Made by a program: the position numbers and the translations under genes. Below are positions 10,128-24,800 of a stretch of DNA of 64,000 nucleotides, one piece after another. The stretch's first letter is position 1, and each line of letters opens with the position of its first letter. This stretch comes from Dipylidium caninum (Eukaryota > Platyhelminthes > Cestoda > Cyclophyllidea > Dipylidiidae): the NCBI GenBank assembly GCA_017562135.1, contig QEYB01000629.1, forward strand, positions 248,001-312,000. The letters run 5' to 3'. Under the pieces are notes generated by a model. The model did not search any database, was not told where the DNA came from, and saw nothing but the letters and a program-made list of their open reading frames with translations.

Positions 10128-12863
10128 TCACTGATGTGGAGGAGAAGGAGGGAGAGGGGGAGGAGGGGTAGGGACAGGAACAGGGGAGGGGGAGGAGCAG
10201 GTGGGGAGTTGAGGATCGGCAGTAGTGGGTGGTGAGACGGCACGAGTGCGTTGAAGAGTGCGACTGCAGTTCAACGTCTCCTCCATGCAGTCTGGGTACT
10301 GTTCTAACAGCCTACAAGGAAAGATTAAAAATTAAAATATTCAAGTTTTCGACCAAATGATTATGTCAAACACCATCAGTCAGTGGAAAATCGATCTGGG
10401 GGTTTACAGTGGCGTCTCGGGGAGTTCATTTGCTTCCTTTTATTCACGATGCACAATTAAATGCTTCAGTTTTTTGGCGAGGGCATCAAATTTGCTTTAG
10501 GATGAGAATACGCGTATCACGGTTTCACGGGCTTCACTGATCACTGATTATGTCGCGAAGGCTTAGAACAACAAGGCAGACGGTTGGGAATATTAGTCAA
10601 CGTGAAGGACTTCGGTAGAGACTGACGGTCCAGCATATCCATAGAAATGGTGTCTAACATCCGCTGAGAGGACCCAAGAATTTGCCATAAAATAGGAACC
10701 CAAGTCATAAGCTTGTCACCTCGACTAGTCCCAAAGGTTTCAGGCGTAGAAATAACTATCAGGCAGCTGCCAGCGCTTCAGTCTTTAGTTATTTTAAAGA
10801 TAATTCGTAACTACGGAAAAGCTAGTAATGCATCGGAGAAATATCGGGTGAATATGGAGGATGTGACAAAACGTCACATTGTCGAGAAGTGAATTTGCCA
10901 ACAGCAAGTGAGGCTTTATGAGGCCGTTCAGCGTTGTCCTTATATACACATTTGTTTCATTGTTTTCGATTATCACAAAAGTCATTTTTCATTACATGTG
11001 ATGAATTGGTATAATTATTAATGTTTCTTGCAGATAGTTGAGCTGAGCTATTCCCCTATTTGCAATCGCACAAGAAAAATAGATGGAAATGGCGGTTTGC
11101 TTCCATTTGATTTCGGAGAAAGAAAAATAAAAATAGGACACAACTACAAAAAAAGCTCTAAGAAGTGAGTAAAAAGAATGCAGTTGAAATTTATAAATAA
11201 AAATATCGGGGGCATGTTGCTATATGTCGCTCTCAGTCGTGGCGGGACAGAGACTAAACAAAACGCCCGTTTTGTAGTTTCCAACCTAACAGAACGGAAG
11301 ACTCTATTAGTTAAAATCGGAAGAATACGATTAATTCCGACGATGAAAACTACCAGAAAGATGTTACATGACCCATCTTTGGAATTGCAAATGACGACAT
11401 ACCTAAACTCAAACACCGTAAAAAGTAATTAAAAAGGTGGGTTTACCGATTGATATGACTGACGATTTGCGTCCTGGTGATTTTCTCCAATCGCGGCAAT
11501 AAGGAGGGAACAGTGGCAGCAGGAGTGTCAACCTTTTTCCCTACATCCACTGCCTGTTCCACCATGCTCCACACTGCCGTGCGTGAGTCGTAGCGGAGGT
11601 CACGAAGGTTCCGTAATGCTTCCTCCATCTGTGTGTGACCCAACTGACCTGCCATCCAGCGGGCCACTGTCGTGTCACACAGCTCCCACGTGGTCTCTGC
11701 CCCAAACTGAATTTCTCCTTCCTCTTCGGGAGTAACGTGCGTGTCTTCTAAGAACCACTCTCGAAGGTGCGTCAGTGCCTGTCGGATGGAGACGGATCTC
11801 TGTGCCCCTGGTGAGATGGGTAAAACCAATACAATTGACTCGCCGTGTGCAAAGACGCAGGAAATGAGGAGTAATTTCCTCAAGCCCAAGGATAACTTGT
11901 CGATGAGAAAGAAAAGGTCGCTAGAGTAGAAAGGAGGTACCTATTTGAGCAATTAACTGACAAGCGCGTTCTGGTGTGGTAAGGAGAGGCTCTGTTTCAT
12001 CACTCGGTGTAATTGAAATAGACCCGTTTGAAGGAGAATCCGCATTGACCGGGGCCATGGCGGTTGGTTTCTCGCACACTGTGGGTAAGGAGAACCGAAG
12101 TCGTCCCGCTGGTCAAATGAGAAGAAGTAAGGAAATAATATGTGAGTATCTCGAGAATAAACTTAACTTTCTTCCCATATTATCTCCATATAACACGAAA
12201 AAAGCGACCATTTGGACCGTTGCACCTACCATTCATTAATCTCGAAACAGATGCAAAGCGAAATCCCTCTCATCAAATCTGAGCCTGTTCAAATTACCGG
12301 ATTAATCATCTCCTCTTCTTACAGAAGCAAATTAGTTAAGTATTAAAGGTTAGAACAAAGGCGAGGAGTTGCCGAGCGCTTGACGTCTCTTATCTTGACT
12401 ATTTGGAGGTCCGCAAAAAAAGAATGCATAGAAAGAAGAAAAGTCGTCCCATTGTGAGGCATTTCCTCCGCAGTCGGAAAGCCCACACTTCCGCGAACAA
12501 CAATACGAGAAAAGCACTTTAATACACCCCGTCAAACATAAATGACACAGGACCAGAAAAAAGATCAAGATCTATCAGCACAAGGGAAAACCAGAACTAT
12601 TAAATTCTACCTCTGGTTGCAAAAACCTCAAAGGACGTAGGAGATTCGAAGAAGTCCGATCTAAAACTCTTTGTCCGCCGATCGGAGAGAGTGGAGTTAT
12701 GAGCCTGTCGCAGTAGCTCTACGGCTTCCTGCTCCAGCAGGCGTCGGGCTAAGCGAGCAAAGAAGAAGGGTCGGCTGGAGCGCCATTCCACGCAAGCGTG
12801 CACTAGTCCACGGGCCACCAGTCTACCCGGCGTATCGTGAAGATCGGCAAAATGGTGGGCGAC
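10128..12863 (-). other. ACC: ACC C-terminal exons with proline-rich tail
   Basis: The last four exons start with [20 protein letters not shown], a conserved ACC block, and pass through a low-conservation Ser/Thr/Pro stretch (exon 11941-12078), then [19 protein letters not shown], which matches the ACC C-terminus. The final exon ends in a long Pro-rich tail ([19 protein letters not shown]) before TGA at 10128-10130. Vertebrate ACC ends shortly after the homologous helix without such a tail. The tail is encoded by a purine-rich tract on the plus strand (10131-10200). Confidence 0.85.
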
Positions 12864-15800
12864 CTGAAAATAAAAAACTATTAATTCACAAGATGCCCAT
12901 GAGTTCATCGTCCAGAATGAGGTCGCAATCCAGATCCATTTTCCCTAGTCCATGAAGTTTTTTAACAACGCATAATAGCAAAGCGCCACGAAAACATGAA
13001 ACAGGACTGAACAACAAAAAAATCACTATTTCAATATTTGTAAAACCGACAAAATTGCGGAGTAGAAGTTAAAAGATGGCCCTCTGTCAAACGTGTTGAT
13101 AATAGCAGCGATCAAGAAATACCAAACTCCGTCTTCGAACAAAGTCTCTCATTTGCAAGGTCCAGATCCCGCAAGCATCTCATCATAAGTGAAAAAACTG
13201 GTCCAGGAGAGATTTTACGTTTAATCAACACAGGTATACGAAAAATAAGACGAAAAAACGACATCAAATGATGTATCAGTGAATTTTACTGTCGATGAAA
13301 TACTGCAACCTTAAAGTTTTCTTGTACAGCTAACTACTTCCCTGCCTATTAGGGCAGCTGTATATCGCAGATCACACGAAATAAGGGGCATGACAGAAAT
13401 TCGCACAGCAAGATAGTCCTCTCACCTGTTGGTAGATCGGTATGAGGTCATGGTGGCGCTGTTTCAAACGATTTTGCAGCTCCTTCACTACCGAGAGTGA
13501 CTGTGGCGTGGTGGCCTTGGCAGCGGCCAATTCGGCGGATAGACGAACGCATTGCTCATCTAGGCGATTCATTGTGTTCATAAGATCGGGGGTCCGGTAC
13601 TTGATCTCCACGGTGCCTTCTGGTTCAAGCACACCGCCTCGACATGAGTGCGGTGTGCAGAAGAATTCCATGCAGTCGGGATTGATGGCGGGATCCACAA
13701 CCACCCAGGCACCGCCTCGCAGCTCGGCGTGCGGTGGCAAGTAGACGAAAACGGGGCTGGGATAGGTTCGCAGCGATTCAACTATCATCGCACCGAATTT
13801 CAAAACCTACGGAAAGAATAGAAGATATAATAGCTTTCATAACCCGAAAGTTTTTTTACCGGCGCTCGGCAGTCACTCTTGAGCGGCTCTGCACAATCTT
13901 TGTTGACCAAAAGTACTTTTGACCTGTAAAAATTTTAGTTGTCAGAGGGTGTTTTGCGGATGTAAATTGGCACCACCTCAAGGAAATATCGACAGATCAC
14001 CAGAAATTGCTCCCCCTGAGAAAACGCATGGGTAAACGGAGCCTTAGAAAGCTAGAAGGCCCGACATTGTTAATATAAAATTTTAGAGAAATTTCATAAC
14101 AGTGTTAAGAGACAGTCTTGTCGACTGGTTGACCGGGTGTGTCTCCACTGCCAAAAAACTTGGCACACTGACGAGACATGACAATGAGATGACCACGCCG
14201 GATGCTGAAAAGCAGATTCCGAAGTACACATGCACTACCCATTACACAAATTCTCCAGCGACTGAATTATAAATGACGAAGATTAACCATTACGAAGGCC
14301 GTCACAAGGCAAACCGAAAACTCGATCAAATCAAAGAAAACTGCATAGCTTTTATCGTTAACATAAATTCAGTAATAGCAGTATGGGACTGACCACTTTT
14401 GGTGCAAGGGCGATAAAATAAATAAAACAGCGTGTTTGACGAATCTTTATGGTAAGAAAGTGAACATTCCCAGACTAGAAGACAAACAAAACGATACTCA
14501 GGTTTACGAAAAGATTAGCACGAAAGTAATTGGCCAAAGAGAAAAAAAGCCCCTTTGAACCAAAAGGCAATCTTTGTTATTGATATCAAGCTGTCAAGTT
14601 CTACGCAAACCGCAGCCGGTGAAGGGAATAGTTTGAAGGAAGAAAGTCTCTACACTAAGATGGACAAGGAAGGTTGAATAAATAAGCCATAAAGCCAAAA
14701 TACCTGGTCGTACATATCCTTTAAGCCTCCAGAAAATCCACGCCAATTGGCAAATATGAAGAGTGGAAGCTCCTCACGCGCAAAGTCAGCTATTGCCTGA
14801 GCGGTCTTGTAGGATGAGTCTGGGTACCAGACCTGACCGGCTTGGTTGATGGTCTGAGCTTCCGAGGACGGATTAGCAGGGTCCGCAGGCACCCGGCACA
14901 CGGAGACGCGGGTCTCCGGAGTGACCACTCCACAGGGGATGCCCCCCAACCGAGCGCGACCCACAATTACCCCTGCTGCCCAAGACCCCAGGGCCTCTTG
15001 CCAGGTGCCGTAGTCGAAGAAGCCGGAGAGCCAGATTTGATCCACTGGACCGGGCGTTAAGGTCGTTGAGTTCTGCATCCCCGTTGTTGTCGTCGCTTTG
15101 GACGGGATAGACGCTTGTAGTTGGCCGCCTGAGTGAAGAGGAGCAGAAGTGCGACTTAACTTGCCGAAAAATGACCACACAAGACAATTAATTGGTAGAC
15201 TGGCATGCAGTCATGGAGTGTGGGTTGATTTCTCACAAAGTATCGAAAGACCTGCTTAAATACTATACCATGGGAGTCCAAGTCGAAATGTAAAGACTCT
15301 TGCGGGTCAAATTATGATTACCACTTGGAGGAGATTCAAATAAATCTATAAAGTAGAAGGAAAGACCTCAACAATAGGTTACATTGGGCCGAAATGCGAG
15401 AGGAGACAAATACCATCTTCTGCAATGGTTTATGCATTGGAGTGAGATTGCCATATGACTCTTTGCAATTGATAAGTGAGAAGCAGTCACGCAACATCAC
15501 GTTGAAGTGTATTAGTTACACTTACTTATTCCCAGATAGTCTAATACAGGTGTATCTTAAAGAAAGACAGACCTACCACTTCTCCAACTCTACTAACAGA
15601 GGAGTATGCAATTCCCACCAACTACTCGCCTCCGAAAATAAACCTTTAGGTCCTTAAATCATTTACTTTTGCGGCATTCTTTCATAGTTAGACTTTACAT
15701 CATTCTCGAGATAAATAGGAGTCTTCGCAGCGTCTTGATGAGAGACTTCCAAATCGTGAAGTTTTAGTGAAGAATTTTAGTAAGTTCTACGTAACGAGAG

Positions 15801-18800
15801 TAAGGGGGTGTATAACCATAATTCCAGCGTGCATCGGGAATACTATAAATGGGATGTTGGACCTTAGAGGCATATACTTTCAAAAATATTCTCGAAATTC
15901 AATCCTTATTCAACTAAAACGCAGAGCTATTTAGTTTAGATAAATCCGCCATGTCTTAAAAGCAATAGATCTTTAAAAAAAGCATGACTTTTTGGGAAAT
16001 GGTAGGAGCCATTTTTGTTTATGCGCAACCGAAAATTAGGAGTTTGACAAGGAGAACGATGAACGAATCGGTTGACGTAATGAGTATGACCAAGAAACTA
16101 TTCGAGAGATGGATCATCAAGATTTGACCTAAACATGAAACTAGAACTGCCGCGTGCCCAATAGTCTGCAAATGGGACAATGAATTAGTTTTAATGCTTG
16201 GCCCCAAGTTATTCTGGTGGAGAGTCCACGGATTTTTCACTTGGGAAACAATTGATCGTCACCAATGTGTAAATATATCGAAAAAGGATGCGAGAATTTG
16301 TGAAGGACATAAGATAAAGTTCATACGAAACAAAAAATTATTGGCTTGGATGTTAGGTCTATTGAGAGAAACATGTTCCTTCCTCTTGATCCCACCATGA
16401 AAGAAATTTTAAACAGCCATAGGATTCACAGGAATATGCGAAGAAACATTATGAAGAACAAAAGACGCACTCATGACTCCAGTGAACATCCACCGGGGGT
16501 CATCATTGGTCCTCTCACGCGAAGGAACATATTCCACTGGCCGATCGATGGGATCAGGATCAGCGCCTCGGTACAGGGGCAGCCGAGCGCCCCGTCTGAT
16601 AGGTACGAAGGAGAGCCAATGGACTACCTGCTGAAGGGCAGAGTACTCGTCGGGTACTACGATGTGACACACTCCATTGTTGGCCATCACCTGCACTCCA
16701 CCCAATTGACCGTTGCCCGTATAAACCTGGCGGCCTAACAGTTTGTTTAGCGCCATGGCACCCGTCAAAATAATATGCGAGTTCTCGACCTGCGATAAAA
16801 GGAAGCGGCGTAAACAAATAAGCAAAGTAAGGGGTAACGATTGGAAGCTTTTAAAAACCACTAACCTGAATAACCCGCTGTCCCAGGCGCACGAGGTAGG
16901 CACCGATACCGATTGTGCGACTGGTAACAACGCTGAGAGTGAAGCATTCTTCGTAAGCCTGTGCCGTCTCCCCTGCAATCATGGCAGAACCGCGCAAATT
17001 CTCCGCCGAAATGTCGAACTCCTTCCCGATTATATCAACTAACTTGTAACGCTCTTCTCTACCCTCCACTATCCTCTCACAATTGACTGAGTTTATGGTT
17101 TTCAGCTTCTCGTAGTCATCCGGGGTTAGGTAGAGGTAGTTAAAGCCCTAGCCACAGAAGAAAAAGGGGTCGCGAAGGTAGAAAAAGTCTATGATTGAAG
17201 GCGATACTCTATTCCTAAATGAGAATGGCAAAGAAAAAAGGCAGCAAAGGGTAGTATGTACTTCCTCGTCTTCGCACAGTTTCTCACACATGGTAAGTAC
17301 TTAAGTGATACCATTCTAAAAAGATAACGAGGTGCCAACAATCAGGGTCTCGATTATAGATGGTAGGCAACGCTTCTCCTGTTTAGAATAATCTACTGCG
17401 TTGCGGAGAACAATTGACTAAAAACGATTATTCAATAAGACATTGGACGTCATCAAGTGGTGGGGGAGGCAATGATACCCCCTAGATTTGATTTTGTATA
17501 CTCCTGTGTGAAAGTTGCCTGACTAATCATATCTTGCTCTCGAAAATGCATGGCGAAACGTTGGCTCAGTTGTTTCAAAAGGAGTATTTTCAAATAAAAT
17601 CAAGAAATTCAGAATAAGTGATGCTAATGAAAAAACATCAAGGAGAATCGCTCGTAACGGACTTTTTTGAGGTTGTAAATAAAATAAAATTGAGCGAAAT
17701 AAGTGAAACAATCTGATTTTAACAATCTGGAAGATTGTCATTTACCGCTTCCACGCCTATTGACAATCGAATAACATAAACTGCGATGTTACAAAAGCAA
17801 CAAACTACAGTTACTAGTCAGTATATGGTAAAAGAGGTAAAAGGAACGGGAGCCTAGCTGGCATTTGTAGAGACGACAGAGGCAAATAGCGGCATTCTGA
17901 CAACTGATCACGCATAACAACCCATCGTGGTGGAAAAAATTAATGGATAAATCAGGAATACATCTCGAACAACCAAGGGTGATCTACTGGCAGGTTTTTT
18001 AGCGACTGGAATTGAATACACGTTATCTGAAGATGTCCTCGTTCCATATCCACCTCAGCAGTCCAGCTAACTGAGAGTTAAGTCACTCAGTGGACAAAAG
18101 AGAGATTTTAGATGGGGATATCAAAGCAAATAAGTCGGGCGATTGGCTTAAACTGGTTCATCTCCACACACGTGATATCAAATGATTCATTTTGTGAAAG
18201 TATTGACCTAAAAGTGGGCATGCATAACGGAATTTATAAAATTCCTATTGATACAATTAAACAGGTAAGCGGCATGACGGTTTTACAATCAGAAAACTAC
18301 CATCACATACCATATGGGGTTGTTTCTCATCCACCCATGCCACCTTGAAGACGGGTTTAACTTCTTCAGCGAGACGAATGCGTGCTCCAGTGTTTGCCGC
18401 AAGGAAGATACGCGGAATGCCTAAGCGTCGTGCCAACTCGCTGGCACGATAGAAGACGAGGTCCTCGCATGGTCCAAAGGATCCTGCGTTGTGTGTAACG
18501 TCGTTGGCAATGACAATAAGGGGCCGACCATCAGGATATTCCGGTGTACGAAATACAATATACCATACAACCATGCCAATCTGGGGCGAAGAAAATGAGA
18601 TGAGACCACTAAGGAGTCATTTTCAACCTTATTGGGAGGCTGTGATTGACGACGCAATGTGGCCGTCATTAAACCGAGTCAATAAACGAGGAAGAAATGG
18701 GTAACGTATGCAACAATGGGGTGCAATAAAACCAACTACAAAACATTTCAAACTAAATAATGATAAATAAACCTATCACACGCAATCCACTACTTCAAAT

Positions 18801-21800
18801 ACATGATAACTTCCAGGTCTCTTCGTTCAGAAGTCATAACTTCAAATATCATTAAGTAAGGGGCTACAATCGACGGGGATATGATGGAACGAAACAAATA
18901 TACGCACATATGTAAAAGAACATTGAACATTCTCAGCGTTTTAGCAAGCAATTCACCGTTTAAACAACTTCAAGGAAATAAAAGCTTTCAAATCTGGCTT
19001 CGAGCAGGAAACATAAGTTCTTGTGCAGATAATCATATTTTAGGAATAACGCAGAGAAGTGAATTTCCATTGGGCTGGGTAAAATGGACTTACAAAGGGA
19101 GCTAGGGGAAATATGAGAAAAATATTAGGGTCTAATGCTTTTCTCGCCCAAGGGTTGAGATCCAATTTGTTGCTAAGTGCAAATGAAGAAGCTGTGATGG
19201 GGACGCTGTACTTTATTCATTCGGATTTTTGAAGAGATAGAAGCGATATCATTGGTAGTCAACGCGGAAAGTGTCAAGCGAATGACAAAAGCCACTAGAA
19301 TTACTCTTTCTCCATAGGATGCGCAGACCCTTCCATCAATCCATAATGGTGGTCTACTAATATTATTCCTACTGGTTATCTCAACACTTCGAAATGCCTT
19401 CAGGCATAAGAATAATTATAACTACTCAACAGAAGGGCTTCTCAACGGCTAGGGGCATCAAATTGGTGCGTAACCACGAAAGATTCTGTACTCGCCTTGT
19501 TCAAGCAAGGCGGTCGGTCTACATGGACTAATTCTCCAGATTCACTGAGACAGAGTTCTTTGCACTCCAAAAGGTGGCTCCCCCTCTCTGCATCGCGACC
19601 AGACTTGTCCGTCGTCACCGGTTTGGTAGTCGCGCTAGAGGACACAGAAGATCCACGAAAAGCGGCCCACACCTCATCCAAGACTTGGCTGAACACCACC
19701 GGATAGTCGTAGACATACGTTGAACTGTATTTATGAGCCTATTGGGAACAGGAGACAACAAGAGGAATAAAAGAGAAATAACATAATCGCATCCAACTTT
19801 CCCGGAAGTCACCTCTTATTCACATATTCACTAAAATTTGCAGTGTAAAGTTCTGCCTTCAATTATGGAAAGGGCAGAGCGGTAATTGAGGAGGCCAATT
19901 AAAAATGCGCATCCATACGCGTATTACGCACTCTACAGACTGGTCATTATTAACCGATTTGTTTCATGATGTGAAAATTTCATCTATCGGTAAGGAAGCG
20001 GCAATAGCTTAAATGAAAAGTGAAAAGGTTATATACATATACGGGGATTGTAGGATAAAAAAGAACCACAAATCCACTATCTCAGCCGGATTTCGGATCA
20101 TTGAATGGACGAAGCAGTGACCAAAGAGCCAGTTCATGCAAGGAAATATTCTCCAGAAGTGTAACTCTTCAAAAGATGCTTTAAAGGACGAGAGTACTAC
20201 TTTCGCACAGTATTAGTAAAGTCAGTTTTATTGGAGTATGTTCAACAAAGTTTATACAGATAATGTCCATTCTATGGTGAAAATTAAGATCTACTGTAAA
20301 ACTTAATTGATGCCGCCTGAATCGAAAGAGAAGTACTGTTCACGATTATGCAACACGAGGCAGTTAACACAAAAGGGGAGGAGATTGGAAACATCAATTC
20401 AAGCTACCGGATTTGGAGACTCAAGTGATAAGGTTTAAGACAACAACAGAGTGACAGCACCTTACTAATTGGTTAAACAAACCGGTCTATCAGACTCAAG
20501 TGCCGGCACATTGCCGATATTGAGCAAAGAAGGAAATATAAGCGTTTTCTAACTCAACCATCGAAGCAGTCAATGGGTCATATAGAGTTGACCGAAAATT
20601 TTCAAACAAACGCCCCTCTGTAGGGTCGGAAAAAATACCTGGAACCGTTTCAGCTGCAGAAAATCTTTTGTTTGATGAGGCGCACCCGCAAGACAACCAT
20701 GGAGCGAGCCAATGCGTGGGCCGAAAGAGACGAGATGGATGGCACCGGTGTGGAGGTTTGGCACTTCACGGTAGAGTTCCAACATTAGGCTGTAGCCTTG
20801 TTCGTTAGAGATAAAGAGACGGATAGGAATGCGGGGACCGTTCTTGCTACGCCGAATCAGGAGTTTTAGTTCAGCCTAGGCGAATAGAGTGCAATCAAGT
20901 GAAGGGTGGGCCAGATGAAATTCTTTGGGTAGAATTCAAAAAGTCGCAAACTGAATATCATCCCCTTATCAACGGACCTGTGAGCTCAAATTATTAGAAT
21001 AAAATATATACTTGGAGCGAGGGCTGATGGTATGAAATTTCACATAATTGTTGAGTGTACAAAAGAGATTGAGGCTTGAAGCCTTGGCAATGAAAATGGA
21101 CGTAAAAAGAGAATAAAGATAATCGGTCAATAAATTAGGGGAAAGTGAACACTCGATTGCTGATTTAGGCCAACGCGGTGTTTCACGTGCATGTGGGTCC
21201 GCCTAATCATTTACTTGTCGTTTCGAAAAGGAAATAGGCTAAAGGACGAGAAATTTGACAGATGACGTATTAAATCCGAACAGTATTGCAAAAAGGAAAT
21301 TGGCTACTGTCTAAGACAAGTAAAAACTAAATAAGAGAAAAAGAAAAGTAAGTGAATTATTTTATCAAGTCGGTTACCCACCTGTTTGACCCTCAGTTTG
21401 ATGAGTCGCGTGGCATAGCGGAGAATGGTGCTCCTCACAGTGCTCTGCAGTTGTGCTATGTCCTCCAAGAGGAGAGTTGGGGCAAAATTGAGGAAAATAT
21501 GGTTTCCCGTGGTGAAGTTGGCCTTAGGATGGGAAAAAGCCATTTCCAGGGCATCCATGGCTTCCAACAATGTACGCTCCGCCTCCGAGCGTAGGTATTC
21601 GAATGAAGCCGCTTTAGAAACAAGATCTGCATGGCGTATCATACTACGTACGAAGAAGCGGAAGTCCACTGCTCCTCGACCCTGGGATACCTATTCAATT
21701 CAGATGCACATTTAGGATAATAATTAAAAAAGGAATATGCATAAAGGGAAATAGTCAATGCGTAAATAAAATGTTCTGGTCGAGTGTGAAGGCTATGAAG

Positions 21801-24800
21801 GGATGAGATGCAACTGAGGCTTAGTTGAAGACTGAGAATCAGAAGAAGTAAGACTTTGTGGGATGAGAAGCGTCACACTCGGTATCAAACAATATGCGAG
21901 AAGGTTTGATGGTTTGAATTAACTAGTTGGGTAAGTAACTGAATTAACTGCGTTTCGGAAAGCAAGAAAAAGTACTCTTTGTATCAAATACTTCGGCAAC
22001 AACACCAATGCAAATCGCATTAAAAAAATAATCTCAATCAAATTGATTTGTGTCACCTTTGCTTGTCCAATGTACATTTGCATACGACGGTTGAGAACGG
22101 GAATGGGCTCCAAGTCGTAGTTCTGCAACCGATTGATTTCCAACTGAAAGGCTAGCGCGGGCTCCAGGTTTCTGTAAACTCTGTCCTCCTTGTAGTTGTC
22201 CCTAGCGCGGAAGTTGAAGAACAGAGGCAATTTGCCCTGGAAGACATAAAATGGCGTCAATGGGAACACTGATGATAAGCCTAATGCTTTGAAAAATGTG
22301 GTTGGTCCGACAGTATTAGAGGCGCCGTAGAAAGGGATTCGGGCGAAAAGTCTGCACTCACAACTTGTAATGTCGAACAATAGTGACAAAAAATCGGAGA
22401 AGAGTATACGTGATGAAGTTGGAAGACCTAACGGACGCATACCGTAATTAGGAATATTCAAGAGGTGTATAAAAGTTCCTTAAAATCGAATTGAAGGGAT
22501 GTTTCCATAATTATTTAATTTGAAGTTGAATATTCGAGGTATCGGTGCAGTTTTGTGCAAAAAAAATTGTGATCCGTTTTGGGAAAAGGCTCACAATCAA
22601 AGGACCGATTGATTTGACAAAGTTAAGCTTACCGGAGTGACGAGCATGAAGGTGATGCGACGCACTGCAAGGGATTTGAGGCGGTCGCATTGCTCCTGGC
22701 AGAAGGCTTCTAGCATTCGGACTATCGCATCTTCGTTGCACTCTTCCGGACTATCGGTCGGCCAACGGAGACCGATATTCATCACATTTACTGGCTCCTC
22801 ATTATTATTCGTCTGAACAAGAAGAAGAGGGATTACTGGATCACAAATCTCGAGCATTAGAATATAAATTGCACAAATAAGTAGATCAATGTAGAGATCT
22901 AACAGTGGTACTGTCAGTAGCCCTGCAAACCGAAAAGTAAGCAATATTCAAAACCGTCTTTTAATAATGAAACTTCTCCGGTGCCTTCCATAGGACTCAG
23001 CTATTTAGCCAAGGTTACACTTCTAGTCGTACTCAATCAGGGATGCGTGAGAAAACCTAGGTCTTCGAAAGCTGAGCAACTATAAAAACCGAACAATGAT
23101 GAAGACGTATCTAACAATTGATTGCTACGGGAAAAGCGAAAGCCTCATTTCGACTGCTATTCTCAAACTTAATTAAGGCAGAGGAGGAATGGCTGTACTA
23201 ATCGAAAAATTAAGAAAGAACCGGCGTGCCCAACAGGACTTGTACGGAATAGGCATGCTAAAAGGTGGCAATGGAGCTGGGATGAGAAAAGGTAATATTG
23301 CAACCTGAGAAGGCTGGTCCGCGAAAGCCACGGCATTACTTCTGCAAGGGATACTGGAGGGAAAACTGCTCTGACGTCGACCGCCTACCCGCCTCTCCAT
23401 CAGCATCGCCTTCTGTTTTTGCTCAAGGCGTATAAGGAATGCGGGAAAAGATCTATCAAAATATAAAATAAAAGCAGTAACAGTGAAGTGGGCCTCACGC
23501 GTTCAACAACCGATTTTAAATAAACTTACATTTTTAATTCTTCAAAAGAGTTAAACACTGCAATAGCGCCGATACGTTCCCTACTCCTTATCTCCTGCAA
23601 CCGTATATCCTCCTCACTGGACGCGCTAGCAGCGTGAGAGGGCATAACAGCTACGGAATAGGTTCTCGGAACACCAACGGACTCAATACGAGTATCATGA
23701 TGGAATAGATCCATGGAAGAGTGAATCGATTCTAAAGTCTGACCCTCAAACATGAACCAATTATCCAGAACGGAGCCAGAGTCAGCGCTAAGAGGGTGAA
23801 GCACTCCATCTACCTGGTCCTCACCGGAGGCCTCCAATTCATACCCAGTGGAGAGATCAAAGACTCCGCCGCTATATTCTTTGTCGTTACCGATGTAGTA
23901 ATGGGATTGAGAGGGTGAATCGAGGGAGTGACGGAGAGAGGTCTGACTACCCTGAGCGCTCATTGCACGCTTCCACAGGTTTCTAGAGTGGAAAAGTATG
24001 GAAAAGTGATATTCGGCTAATAAAGTTGTTTTAATTATGAAGCGCGAATTCGTAGAAAAACGGTGCACGCTGGAAGATGACCCAGTTATCGAGGTCAGCT
24101 AAAATTTTCCATCTGGAATAATAAATTAGATCGAAATGATTGAGATCTGTGGGAAGAGATTAAGCACTTGGGAAGATGAAGATAGCCTTCAAAGAACATT
24201 CACCTAATGTTTTTACCGCATCTGGAAAATCCCTTAATACTAAAAAAATTTTCAGATAAGAGAGAAAATATGGAACAAAATATGTAGTTTTAAACACAGA
24301 AACATTAAAATATGTTTGTGTGACGATATGTTTCAGTCACTTGTCATTGCCTGGCGCAAAAGGAAACCTACATGCAATGGAATGGGAAAACGTATATAGA
24401 AAATAATAGAAACAAAGGCGAAATCAATTCAAGTGCTATACTATTATCGTCTAAAAGAAAAAATGGTCGTCTTTGTTTGACTGATTTAAAGTCGTTAAAG
24501 TTAAAAAAACGTATTATAAAACTACAAGCCGACTAAACCATTTACAGGGAAGAAGAATAAGATATATGTTGGAACAACGAAAGTTTGCATAAAAAATAGA
24601 GGCTAAGGTAAGTTGGGAGGGATTAAACAGGGAAGGACGACGAGATTGGAACTTAGGCTGACTGCAATTGATGCTCATATCTGATTATACAAAATCGGTC
24701 TTGGCGGTTATGGAGTAAAACCTACGCGTTGGGATAATAATGACCGCTAACCGAAGGTCTAAGAATTCAACGAAGGCAATTACGTCGGATCTTTTGAGAT

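Noticed and set aside
9698..10243. Long Pro/Leu/Ser-rich open frame on the minus strand
   Set aside because: It overlaps the last ACC exon in another frame. Its content comes from a low-complexity purine tract, and the ACC frame continues homology and phase.
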